From contig CAYFSP010000003.1 in NCBI GenBank assembly GCA_964345925.1, positions 1 to 64,000 on the forward strand: a stretch of 64,000 nt of DNA, in the 5' to 3' direction. The translations under genes and the position numbers were made by a program. Under the pieces are notes generated by a model that ran no database searches, was not told the origin of the DNA, and saw only the letters and a list, made by a program, of their open reading frames with translations. Origin of the DNA: Miniphocaeibacter sp964345925. Its GTDB lineage: Bacteria; Bacillota; Clostridia; Tissierellales; Peptoniphilaceae. Position 1 is the first letter of the stretch, and each line of letters begins with the position of its first letter. Of this stretch, positions 53,872 through 62,508 are shown one piece after another.

Positions 53872-54903
53872 TTACTTTAAAAATATATATTTTTCATCAA
53901 ATAATTTAACACTTCCTATTATATTTGAACTTATACCCTTACTATTAAGCTGATTATTTAACTTTACAGCTTCTTTCTCCGGAAGACTAAATAGAAGTCC
54001 ACCTGAGGTTTGAGGATCGAAAATAATATCAGAAAAGTCATCATTAATTAAATATTTTATATTATCGCCAACAAATTCTTTATTATTATACGTTCCTTCT
54101 GGAATTAAACCAAAATTAAAGAATTCCTTTACACCATCAATAATAGGAATATCATTGAAAAATAAATCTACAGTACAATTACTGCCTGAAGCCATTTCAT
54201 AAATATGGCCTCCTAGTCCAAATCCTGTTATATCAGTGCAACTATTTATATTAAATGCTTCTGCTTCTATTTTAGCATACTTATTCAAAGTTGCCATAAT
54301 CTCTATTACAGAAGATTGCATTTCGTAATCAACGATTCCACCTTTAATGGCAGTAGTTATAACACCAGTTCCTATTGGCTTTGTTAGGACTAGACTATCA
54401 CCAGGTTTTAAATTAGAATTAGTCCATACTTTACTAGGGTTTACAAAACCTGTAACGGATAAGCCGTATTTTGGTTCATCATCCTGTACTGTATGACCAC
54501 CAACGAGAGTACACCCTGCTTCGTTGACCTTATCAAAACCACCTTTTAAAATTTCTCCTAAAATAGATGGATCTAAACAGTTGGGAAAACAGACTATATT
54601 CATAGCCACTTTAGGATCTCCCCCCATTGCATATACATCGGATAAGGAATTTGCAGCAGCTATTCTACCAAAATCCGTAGGATTATCTACAATTGGAGTG
54701 AAAAAATCCAAGGTTTCGATTAGAGCTAAGTCATCATTTATTTTATAGACAGCAGCATCGTCTGATGTTTCCAGTCCAACTATTAAATTATCGTCATTGC
54801 TCTTTGGTAAATTACACAAGACCTGTGTAAGGACATCTGGTCCGAATTTAGCCGCTCAACCAGAAGTTTTTGCATAATTTGTTAATAATATTTTTTTAGT
54901 CAT
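53872..54903 (-). CDS. selD: Selenide, water dikinase, selenocysteine-containing
   Basis: Makes selenophosphate from selenide and ATP. The full gene starts at the ATG 54903, 5 bases after AAGGAGA, and runs 343 residues through an in-frame TGA at 54858-54856. That codon is residue 16 (context KTSG-U-AAKFGP), exactly the catalytic Cys/Sec position of SelD. A bacterial SECIS hairpin follows (54812-54830). Starting at the next downstream Met (54819) would drop the active site and leave no ribosome site. The rest, with GLETSDDAAVYKI, SDVYAMGG and GGHTVQDDEPKYGL, is a normal SelD. It follows comEA by 12 bases. Confidence 0.96.
54812..54830 (-). promoter_or_regulatory. Bacterial SECIS element in selD
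   Basis: On the minus strand TTACACA pairs perfectly with TGTGTAA around the 5-nt loop GGTCT. The loop begins 33 bases after the UGA, inside the usual 16-37 window, and its GG start and GGUCU sequence match the SelB-binding loop of E. coli fdhF. Confidence 0.88.
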
Positions 54904-54915
54904 AAATCTCCTTAA

Positions 54916-55485
54916 TTATATAGTAATTAATTCTTTCAAAGCATCAAATGTCTTTTCGCCTATTCCAGAAATATTCATAAGATCTTCAATTTTTTTAAAA
55001 CTTGATTCTTCCCTATACTTTATAATACTTTCTGCTCGGACATCACCTATTCCAGGTAAAGTCATAAGCTCGGACTTTGTTGCAGAATTAATATTTACTA
55101 ATGTTGTATTACTATCTTCCACGATAGTATTCTCTTGGTTACTATCTTTAGGAGGGATTAAAATCTTCATTTCATCCTCCAATTTTTGTGCTAAATTAAT
55201 GTTTTTCATTAAAGCATTATCAGTAAGTCCACCAGCCTTACTTATAGCATCATTTATACGATCATCTCTACTAAACTCATATAGTCCTGGATTCATTACC
55301 TCTCCATCTATATGTACAAATATTTCCGATTCATCGTAAATATTATTAGATTCTAAATTTTTTTCTGAATTTTTTATTTCATTATATTGTCTATTACTTT
55401 GCTTATTATTTATAAAAAATCCATATAAGGCAAATAGTATAATGAAAATAGCAATTATAATTTTATCCTTATTAATTTTTTTCAT
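54916..55485 (-). CDS. comEA: Competence protein ComEA (DNA receptor)
   Basis: Membrane-anchored double-stranded DNA receptor of the transformation machine. 189 residues: an N-terminal membrane helix (about 8-24), an SLBB-like domain (about 52-110, FVHIDGEVMNPGLYEF) and two helix-hairpin-helix motifs at the C-terminus (LVNINSATKSELMTLPGIG and DLMNISGIGEKTFDAL). The ATG at 55485 follows AGAGGG; an upstream in-frame stretch of 19 codons overlaps a terminator and is unlikely to be translated. A TGC-TATGAT extended -10 lies on the minus strand at 55507-55502. comEC is 13 kb away rather than adjacent. Confidence 0.93.
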   Translation of the reverse strand: MKKINKDKIIIAIFIILFALYGFFINNKQSNRQYNEIKNSEKNLESNNIYDESEIFVHIDGEVMNPGLYEFSRDDRINDAISKAGGLTDNALMKNINLAQKLEDEMKILIPPKDSNQENTIVEDSNTTLVNINSATKSELMTLPGIGDVRAESIIKYREESSFKKIEDLMNISGIGEKTFDALKELITI

Positions 55486-55536
55486 AATTTCCCTCTTAAA
55501 TATCATAGCATTAATGAAAGGAATTATCCATAAAAA

Positions 55537-55556
55537 AAGCACCCTTATGGGTGCTT
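55537..55556 (-). terminator. Terminator after the NlpC/P60 gene
   Basis: Eight-bp GC-rich stem AAGCACCC/GGGTGCTT with a 4-nt loop and TTTTTTTATGG tail on the minus strand. Confidence 0.9.
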
Positions 55557-55562
55557 ATAATA

Positions 55563-56996
55563 CTAATTAATAATTCTTCTAGCTGTTACAAAAGTATTAG
55601 TATAGTAATTTGAATTTATATCATCTTGAATAACACCTGTTGCTGGAGTAGAAGCATGAACCATTTGTCCATTTCCTATATATATACCAACATGGCTTAT
55701 TCCCTTTCCACCTGTAGTAGCGAAAAATAATAAATCACCAGGCTTCAAGTTGGATTTAGACACTTGGTATCCATTAGAAGCTTGAGCTGCTGAATTTCTA
55801 TTTAATTTAACTCCTGCATGTGTTTCATATAGATAATATACTAATCCAGAGCAGTCAAAACCAACATTAGGATTTGCTGAACCATAAACATATTTGTAAC
55901 CAAGGTACCCTTTTGCACCATTTACAATTTTATCTATAGCACTTGAATTTGCAGTATTACTATCATCTTTTATATCTTCTTTTTCTTCAACGCTATCCTT
56001 AACTATTTCAGTACTAGAAATATATGACTTAGCCACATAGCCAGTTTTACCATTATAAGTTACTTTAACCCAGCCATTGTTCTCAGTACCGGATATTTTT
56101 TCTCCTTTTGGCAATACTGCTATCACTTTAGAGCTAGTATTAGCTTCTGTTCTTAAGTTAAGAGAACTTTTAACCCAACCAGTAACCGATACACCTGTAC
56201 TTTCTTCTATAACAGGCTTTTCTTCCTCAGGTTTAACTTCTTCCTTAACAACAGGTTTTATTTCAGTATTAGATAAATATTCCCTACTAATATATCCAGT
56301 GTTTCCATTAAAATCTATTTTAACCCAACCATTTGACTCAGTACCAGAAATTTTAGTACCAACTTCTAAAACACCTAAAATATTGTTAGAATCAATTTTA
56401 GCAGATGATCTAACATTGAGATTATGTGAAATCCATCCTTCAACAGGTAATTCAATTACCTTTGCTTCATTAGTCTCTATCGTAGGAGTTGTAGTATCTG
56501 TATTATTATCTGATAATGCACTTTCAGATCCATCTACTACAGGAGTTTGTAAATTTTCGTTTATTTCACTTGATTCTTCCTCTGGCTCTTCTTTAATTTC
56601 AGTTTTAATATTTTCTTCAATTACAGGAGCCTTATCTCCAGATAGGTTTGAATTATTTTCTTCATTAATCTCTACTGAAATTGTTTCTTGTATATTGTTA
56701 TTATTTATTGCTGGTGTTTCATGAACTATATCTTCTGCTGCTTCTTCAATGCTTTCTCTTTCCTCGCTGGCATTATAAGTATCATTTAAAACCACTTCAA
56801 TATTTTCTAAATTATCTTTTTTATCTTCATTTAATAAATTCTTTATATCTTCATCTTTATATGTTGAAATGCTCTCAACATAATTTTTAGGTGCATCTTT
56901 AACCATATTAGTTAATGCTTCTTGATTTAATCCAATTGCTCCAATTGCAACTAAAGAAACCAAACCTATAGAAGCACCTAATTTTTTCTTATTCAT
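55563..56996 (-). CDS. Secreted NlpC/P60 peptidoglycan hydrolase with two SH3 domains
   Basis: Cell-wall endopeptidase of 477 residues: a signal peptide (about 1-25), an acidic Glu/Asn/Thr-rich low-complexity region (about 45-180), two bacterial SH3 domains (about 185-245 and 270-332, each with LNxRS/LRTEA and the NGWVKV/NGWVKI segment and GYISREYLS/GYVAKSYIS), then the NlpC/P60 domain. Catalytic C382 (FDCSGLVYY), H435 (ISHVGIYIG) and H447 (MVHAS) are in place. It has its own promoter with a triple WalR-like box directly upstream, and a terminator behind it. It probably cuts stem peptides in growing wall. Confidence 0.95.
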   Translation of the reverse strand: MNKKKLGASIGLVSLVAIGAIGLNQEALTNMVKDAPKNYVESISTYKDEDIKNLLNEDKKDNLENIEVVLNDTYNASEERESIEEAAEDIVHETPAINNNNIQETISVEINEENNSNLSGDKAPVIEENIKTEIKEEPEEESSEINENLQTPVVDGSESALSDNNTDTTTPTIETNEAKVIELPVEGWISHNLNVRSSAKIDSNNILGVLEVGTKISGTESNGWVKIDFNGNTGYISREYLSNTEIKPVVKEEVKPEEEKPVIEESTGVSVTGWVKSSLNLRTEANTSSKVIAVLPKGEKISGTENNGWVKVTYNGKTGYVAKSYISSTEIVKDSVEEKEDIKDDSNTANSSAIDKIVNGAKGYLGYKYVYGSANPNVGFDCSGLVYYLYETHAGVKLNRNSAAQASNGYQVSKSNLKPGDLLFFATTGGKGISHVGIYIGNGQMVHASTPATGVIQDDINSNYYTNTFVTARRIIN

Positions 56997-57033
56997 AATA
57001 ATAGTATCCTCCCAAAGTTATACACTACAATAA

Positions 57034-57062
57034 ATTCTAAAGGAGTATGACTAATAAGTCAA
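57034..57062 (-). promoter_or_regulatory. Sigma-A promoter of the NlpC/P60 gene
   Basis: Minus-strand TTGACT (57062-57057), 17-base spacer, TAGAAT (57039-57034). Confidence 0.8.
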
Positions 57063-57067
57063 TGAAA

Positions 57068-57095
57068 GTTACAAAAAAGTTACAAAAGTATTACA
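57068..57095 (-). promoter_or_regulatory. WalR (YycF)-like binding site, three half-sites
   Basis: On the minus strand TGTAAT-N5-TGTAAC-N5-TGTAAC, an 11-bp period matching the WalR consensus TGTWAH-N5-TGTWAH twice over. It ends 5 bases upstream of the -35 box, an activator position. WalRK controls wall hydrolases in Firmicutes. Confidence 0.75.
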
Positions 57096-57145
57096 AAAAA
57101 GTTAAATTTGTATTAATATTGTAATAATTTAAATAATTTAAAATT

Positions 57146-57175
57146 AAAAGGATATAGTACTTACTATATCCTTTT
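57146..57175 (-). terminator. Terminator after the L,D-transpeptidase gene
   Basis: Perfect 12-bp stem AAAAGGATATAG/CTATATCCTTTT with a 6-nt loop; the stem itself ends in TTTT on the minus strand. Confidence 0.82.
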
Positions 57176-57179
57176 TGCA

Positions 57180-58514
57180 TTAATATATAATAACGGGTGT
57201 TCCATTATCTACATTTTCATATATTGTCCTTACAATATTTAAAGGAGTGTTTATACATCCGTGACTACCTCTAGCTGTTTTGTAAAGATTTCCACCATAT
57301 GAACTTTGCCAAGATGAATCATGAATTCCAACTCCTGGTCCAGTAATTTGCATCCAATAATTTACCCAACTTTCATACTTGGTACCATCATAATTTTTTC
57401 CGCGCAAATATCTATTCTGTTCTTTTATGAAAATTTTCCAAACACCTTTTGGAGTGTCTGACCAACCAGCTCTTCCAGTTATTACAGGTGTTTGTGTAAC
57501 TAGATTTCCATCTTTGTAAAACCACATATTTTGATCAGCTAAACTTATTTCTATATATGTGTTCCCAATTTCACCATTATTTAAAGATGTAGCTGTATAA
57601 ACTAAATCAACAGTAGTTTCCTCTGCTTTATTTAAAGCTTCATAAATTGCAGCAGTTGTTTTATCTAAATGAATCTGTGTTCCAAAATTACCCGGCTGAA
57701 CAGATATTTCATTTCCTGCAGAACTTTTAAAGGTTCTTGTCTTATTTATATTGTCATATTGATTTTTTAAGCCATTAACATATTCCTTTACTTTATCAAG
57801 GTCTACTTTGGCTTCTTTTTCATTAACAAAACTTTCCATATCCACAAGTTTTACAATAGTTCCATCATTTAATTTTATGGATATATTAGCTTTTAAAAGT
57901 TTATTTAAAAGTTCTTTATTTTCAGCTAAATCTTTTTCAAATACCGTAGGTTGTGTATATTCACTTTTTAAAACTATGGATTCTTTTGAATTGAAAAATG
58001 CTTTTTCAATAGTAGAAAATAGCTTATCTACATCAATGGTATTTCCAAGGTCCTCTTTTTTTATTATATACTCATCATTTTCTTTTGCTATTTTAGCATC
58101 TTGAGGGGCTTTTATATTCTTTAATAGGCCTGAATTATTAATCCATATTTTTAAATTACCTTCATTTATTTTTTTAGTTACAGGATTATCATATAAATGC
58201 TCGGATAATATCTCAACTGGCCATATGAAGATATTTTGTTCTATATTAATATCTCTTTCATATTCAGCTGTGAAACTTAACTCCTTTGGACTAAGGGGAT
58301 ATTCCTTACCATCCTTGTCAACTATAGTTATATCCCTTAATTCTATATCATCAAAAATCGAATCAATTGATTCAAAAGATAAATTTTTTCCGTTTACGAT
58401 TGTATTTGGATAAGTATATTTAGAAAAATAATATACTCCAGCAAAATATATGATTAAAATCAATATTAATATTACAAAGAATACTTTCTTGAAAAGTCCT
58501 TTTTTCTCTGTCAT
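57180..58514 (-). CDS. L,D-transpeptidase (YkuD) with N-terminal peptidoglycan-binding region
   Basis: Wall cross-linking enzyme of 444 residues: one N-terminal membrane helix (about 9-29), an extracellular peptidoglycan-binding/VanW-type region (about 60-310), and the YkuD catalytic domain (about 318-444). The catalytic motif is intact: HDSSW near 395 and H418-G-C420 in RGSHGCINTP. It forms 3-3 cross-links or attaches proteins to stem peptides. It lies 21 bases after ppfpR, so it probably shares the era-recO transcript. Confidence 0.95.
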   Translation of the reverse strand: MTEKKGLFKKVFFVILILILIIYFAGVYYFSKYTYPNTIVNGKNLSFESIDSIFDDIELRDITIVDKDGKEYPLSPKELSFTAEYERDINIEQNIFIWPVEILSEHLYDNPVTKKINEGNLKIWINNSGLLKNIKAPQDAKIAKENDEYIIKKEDLGNTIDVDKLFSTIEKAFFNSKESIVLKSEYTQPTVFEKDLAENKELLNKLLKANISIKLNDGTIVKLVDMESFVNEKEAKVDLDKVKEYVNGLKNQYDNINKTRTFKSSAGNEISVQPGNFGTQIHLDKTTAAIYEALNKAEETTVDLVYTATSLNNGEIGNTYIEISLADQNMWFYKDGNLVTQTPVITGRAGWSDTPKGVWKIFIKEQNRYLRGKNYDGTKYESWVNYWMQITGPGVGIHDSSWQSSYGGNLYKTARGSHGCINTPLNIVRTIYENVDNGTPVIIY

Positions 58515-58535
58515 TTTAACTCCTAACCTCTATTT

Positions 58536-59339
58536 TTACATATTGCTATCTATAATCTGTATAATATCTGAAGTGGTCTCTTCAATAGTCTTTGTTGTTA
58601 CATCTATAATTTCACAGCCTAATTTTTTGTACAAATCAAGTGCATAATCCAATTCATTAACAACTCTATCATCAGAAGAATACTCTCCTCCACTTGTAAT
58701 TCCCATTAGTTTCAATCTTTCATTTCTTATATCCGTTAATTTATCCTTATTTATGATAAGTCCTATTATTTTTTTTGGACTAATTTCAAATAGTTCTTTA
58801 GGAGCTTCAATTTCTGGGACTAATGGTATATTACAAACTTTATAATTTTTAAAAGCTAAATTTAAGGATAGTGGTGTTTTTGAGGTTCTAGATATACCAA
58901 TTAAAACAATGTCAGCTAAAAGTATTCCTCTAGAATCCTTTCCATCATCATATTTCATAGCAAAATCCAAAGCTTCTATTTTATTGAAATAATCGTCACT
59001 TAGTCTTCTAGTAAGTCCAACTTCACGCTTTGCTTTTTGACCAAAAAACTTTTCAGCTGCGCCTAAGGGTACTTCAAATAAATCGACTACTACAATTCCT
59101 TTTTCTTTTGCTTTCCTCTTTAGATATTCTAAAATATCCTTTCGGATAATTGTAGAATAAATTAAATTATCATTTGATAATCCATCTAATATTTCATCTA
59201 TTTCATTAAAGTTTGATATATCTGGATATCTTAAAATGCTTGTTCCTTTCATATCAAAATGTACTTTAATAGCATTGGTAAATTGAATTGCAGTTTCTCC
59301 TGTAGAATCAGAAACAATAATTAAATTTTTATTGCTCAT
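58536..59339 (-). CDS. Pyruvate, phosphate dikinase regulatory protein (DUF299)
   Basis: Bifunctional kinase/pyrophosphorylase of the YqfL/PpsR family, 267 residues, that reversibly phosphorylates and inactivates PPDK or PEP synthase. Family marks are the start NLIIVSDSTGETA, the P-loop-like IGISRTSKTPLS near 148, and the C-terminal YSSDDRVVNELDYA. It follows the GlyS-like gene with an 11-base overlap, the ancestral glyS-yqfL order. Confidence 0.94.
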   Translation of the reverse strand: MSNKNLIIVSDSTGETAIQFTNAIKVHFDMKGTSILRYPDISNFNEIDEILDGLSNDNLIYSTIIRKDILEYLKRKAKEKGIVVVDLFEVPLGAAEKFFGQKAKREVGLTRRLSDDYFNKIEALDFAMKYDDGKDSRGILLADIVLIGISRTSKTPLSLNLAFKNYKVCNIPLVPEIEAPKELFEISPKKIIGLIINKDKLTDIRNERLKLMGITSGGEYSSDDRVVNELDYALDLYKKLGCEIIDVTTKTIEETTSDIIQIIDSNM

Positions 59340-60861
59340 TTAAATCTCCTTTATTTAGTTTTTCATATATTTTAGAAATATTATCAGGATTTTCATCAAT
59401 TAATTTATCAACTAAATTATAATCAAAATTTCTACTTATTAGTTCATCTCTTAATTTACTCAGTATAAAGTCTCTAACTTCAAATTTTAAAAGATCATAA
59501 TCCAATACAATATTTTCACGTTTTATATAAATATATATATTATCACCTATAATATCCGAAAGATTTAAATCCCATTTATTAGAGATAATTATATTTATTA
59601 TTCCACTGGCAAGCCTTCTCGTTTCAATGGTCTGATATTCACTTATTTTGCCATTCATGTGATTATATATATATATATTCAAAATAGAATCAAGTTTATC
59701 CGATATACTTAAAACCTTGGCTGACGTTGTCTCCGGCATTTCATCACCATGAAATCTAGGTCTATAATGCATGTAAACTGCATTCGATATTATATCATTA
59801 AAATCTTTATCCTTAGCATAAAGATAGCCAATAACACCTTTTAATTCTGGATTGTCTTTTACTAGATCTGTAGATAGGTCTAATTTACATATATCAGACT
59901 CCAAATCAAGATTGGATAGAGTATTATCTCCAACTTTTAAGTAAGACCCAATTATTTTAGATAAATCCTTTAATCTGAGAGATTTATCATAAATGGAACC
60001 CAATTCAAAAGAATTCATAGTATTCTTCATTTTTTCTAAATAGTATTCATAGTCATTTTCCATGGTCTTATCAAATTTTAATAAAATATTCATTATTTTT
60101 GAAATTTTATTGTTATATATATCGTCTATTTTAATTTCATCATCAATATCATGCTTTTCAATGCAGAAAACAAAATAAGGCATTAACTGTTGTTTTTCAT
60201 TCAGTACTGGAAAAACATTACAAATATCTATCATAATTGCTATTAAAAGTTCCTGAGGATATTCTAATATCTTATTATCAAACTTTTTTATAATTGGATA
60301 GGGTAAATTAAATTCATTTATTGATTTACGTACAAGATAATACGAGTCATATAGATTACCACCATATTCTTTAACGATCTTCTTAGATTTTGTAATTAAA
60401 AAATCTTTTCTAGTATCATTTTCCAAAATAATGTTGTTACTTTTTAGTTTATCCATATAATGTTCTATTGAATCCATCTTGAAAAAGGGAATATTGTCTT
60501 TATTATTCTGCAAAAACTTAAAACCATTAAAACTTAAGTATTCTTCATTTAGCATTCCCTGAATCCAAATAATATAGTCTTTTAATAAATTAGATATACT
60601 CAACTCCTTAATAGGTATGGATATAGAGTTTATTATATTTATTATAGACTTTTCAATATTTGAAATATTTTCAATTTTCTTATCCAAATCTATTGAAAAA
60701 ATTATTCTGTTCTTACTATATATAAATTTATTATATTTTGCCTTTACTTTATTTTCATCAATTAATTTGCTTATTTTTTCTTTTAAATTTCTTATAACTA
60801 TATCATATAAATTATATGGTAAGCCATTTAATCCTATTTCTATTAATAATTTATTTTCCAT
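59329..60861 (-). CDS. Orphan, shortened GlyS-like protein (glycyl-tRNA synthetase beta-type)
   Basis: 510 residues related to the beta chain of heterotetrameric glycyl-tRNA synthetase, usually near 690. Recognisable pieces in order: LLIEIGLNGLP at 5 (GlyS: LLxEIGTEELP), FPVLNEKQQLMPYF at 217, LGSIYDKSLRL at 287, LSTDLVKDNPELKGVIGYLYA at 329-349, HYRPRFHGDEMPET at 365-378 and ISDKLDSIL at 386. Several family motifs are eroded (FNGFKFL where TRGHRFL is expected; KISKIM for VLRARL), the central region is compressed and the anticodon-binding end is short. No glyQ lies beside it, although recO and yqfL flank it as in the ancestral order. It may have a new role or be decaying. ATG at 60861 after GAAGGG. 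Confidence 0.82.
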   Translation of the reverse strand: MENKLLIEIGLNGLPYNLYDIVIRNLKEKISKLIDENKVKAKYNKFIYSKNRIIFSIDLDKKIENISNIEKSIINIINSISIPIKELSISNLLKDYIIWIQGMLNEEYLSFNGFKFLQNNKDNIPFFKMDSIEHYMDKLKSNNIILENDTRKDFLITKSKKIVKEYGGNLYDSYYLVRKSINEFNLPYPIIKKFDNKILEYPQELLIAIMIDICNVFPVLNEKQQLMPYFVFCIEKHDIDDEIKIDDIYNNKISKIMNILLKFDKTMENDYEYYLEKMKNTMNSFELGSIYDKSLRLKDLSKIIGSYLKVGDNTLSNLDLESDICKLDLSTDLVKDNPELKGVIGYLYAKDKDFNDIISNAVYMHYRPRFHGDEMPETTSAKVLSISDKLDSILNIYIYNHMNGKISEYQTIETRRLASGIINIIISNKWDLNLSDIIGDNIYIYIKRENIVLDYDLLKFEVRDFILSKLRDELISRNFDYNLVDKLIDENPDNISKIYEKLNKGDLNEQ

Positions 60862-61606
60862 ATAATCCCTTCTCAAATAAATTTAAATATTTTAGCGATT
60901 TTATTTCACTAATATCAAATATATTTTTAAATGTATTCACCAATAAGACAAGTAAAAAATCTTTGTCTAAATATTCTTCATCTGGAATATTTTCAAAAGT
61001 TGAATACATTAATTGATTTAATAATTTTACTTGAACACTAGACAGTTTTGTAAAATTATAACTAGTATTACAATTATTACAAATAATGCCACCTATTTCA
61101 AGAGAATAAAAATATGAGTTGTGATCATTTGCACCACAACGACTACAATGACCAAAATTCAATCTATATCCTAGGAATGCTAAAAATTTTAAAATATAGG
61201 CAAGTACTAAAAAATACTTGTTTTGTTTATACTCAATAGTCTTTAAGAATTTTATCGTAAGATCGTAAATTTTAATATCAGTGTAGTACATGGGAAAAGC
61301 CAAGTCAATTAAATCAAAGATTAGATTAGAATATAATATATTCATATTTTGATTTCTTAACCTATAAAAACTATTAATCATTTCATAGTCTAGTAGGTAA
61401 ATATAATCATTCGAAATATTAATATTAATATTAATATGGATTTCTGAAAAGATATCCAATGTATTCGTTTTTTCCTGTAATGAATTATTATTACTATAAA
61501 TAATATCTATCTTTCCAAACTTTCTAGAAAATACCTTTAAGATTTTGCTTTTTTCTTTAATACTAAAAGTATTTATGACAATGGCTTCTGTTTCAAAATT
61601 ATTCAT
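60851..61606 (-). CDS. recO: DNA repair protein RecO
   Basis: Recombination mediator of the RecFOR pathway, 251 residues: an N-terminal OB fold (TEAIVINTFSIKEKSKIL), then a helical domain with a zinc site of four cysteines (CSRCGAN near 158 and CNNCNTS near 176). It shares one base with era upstream and overlaps the GlyS-like gene by 11 bases. Confidence 0.94.
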   Translation of the reverse strand: MNNFETEAIVINTFSIKEKSKILKVFSRKFGKIDIIYSNNNSLQEKTNTLDIFSEIHINININISNDYIYLLDYEMINSFYRLRNQNMNILYSNLIFDLIDLAFPMYYTDIKIYDLTIKFLKTIEYKQNKYFLVLAYILKFLAFLGYRLNFGHCSRCGANDHNSYFYSLEIGGIICNNCNTSYNFTKLSSVQVKLLNQLMYSTFENIPDEEYLDKDFLLVLLVNTFKNIFDISEIKSLKYLNLFEKGLYGK

Positions 61607-62490
61607 TAGTTATATCCATATTCAGATAATTTATTATTTTTGTTCCTCCAATCCGGGTCTATTTTTACCCAAATCTTCAAATTTATTTTACTATCTAAAA
61701 ATAATTCTATATCCTTCCTTGCTTCTATACCAATCTTTTTTAACATACTACCACTTTTACCTATTACGATCCCCTTATGCGATTTTTTTTCAACTATAAT
61801 ATTAGAATAAATATCATACAGATCCTTATTGTCTCTTTTTTTCATACTATCTACAACAACATTTATACCATGAGGTACTTCTTCTCCTAAAAAAAGTAAG
61901 GCCTTTTCTCTAATTATTTCAGATACAATTTTTTTCACAGGTTGATCTGTTATTTCATCTTCATCATAATACATTGGTCCCTCTGGTAATAATTCATATA
62001 ATTTATCAAAATATAAATCAATATTTTTTCCAGTAGTAGATGAAATAGGTATGATATTTTTAAAAATATTAAAACTTTCATATAGTGATACCAGCTCATC
62101 TATTTTAGTACTTGGGATTAAATCAATTTTATTAATTAATAATATAATAGGTTTTTTAACAGTTTTTAAGAAATCTATTATATAATTTTCATTTTCACCT
62201 ATTTTAAGGTTGTTATCTACAATATATGTAATTACGTCCGCATCCTTTATTGTATCTTTGGAAGTTTTCAACATATATTCTCCTAATTTATTTTTAGGTT
62301 GCTGTATGCCTGGTGTATCTAAAAAAACACATTGCATTTTATCATCTGTGTGTATCATTTTAATTTTATTTCTAGTGGTTTGAGGTTTATTGGAAATTAT
62401 GGACAATTTTTCTCCAATAATTCTATTTAAAAATGTGGATTTCCCAACATTTGATCTACCTAAAACCGTAACAAATCCCGATTTGAACAT
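61606..62490 (-). CDS. era: GTPase Era
   Basis: Ribosome-assembly GTPase, 294 residues: P-loop GRSNVGKST at 11-19, switch regions TTRNKI and DTPGIQQP, NKID near 119, and a C-terminal KH domain with KGIVIGKSGSMLKKIG that binds the 3' end of 16S rRNA. Confidence 0.97.
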   Translation of the reverse strand: MFKSGFVTVLGRSNVGKSTFLNRIIGEKLSIISNKPQTTRNKIKMIHTDDKMQCVFLDTPGIQQPKNKLGEYMLKTSKDTIKDADVITYIVDNNLKIGENENYIIDFLKTVKKPIILLINKIDLIPSTKIDELVSLYESFNIFKNIIPISSTTGKNIDLYFDKLYELLPEGPMYYDEDEITDQPVKKIVSEIIREKALLFLGEEVPHGINVVVDSMKKRDNKDLYDIYSNIIVEKKSHKGIVIGKSGSMLKKIGIEARKDIELFLDSKINLKIWVKIDPDWRNKNNKLSEYGYN

Positions 62491-62508
62491 ATTAACTCCT
62501 TTTGAAAA

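Noticed and set aside
53872..54819. selD starting at the Met at 54819
   Set aside because: No ribosome site, and it would delete the catalytic residue. The upstream ATG with AAGGAGA, the Sec codon and SECIS explain the gene fully.
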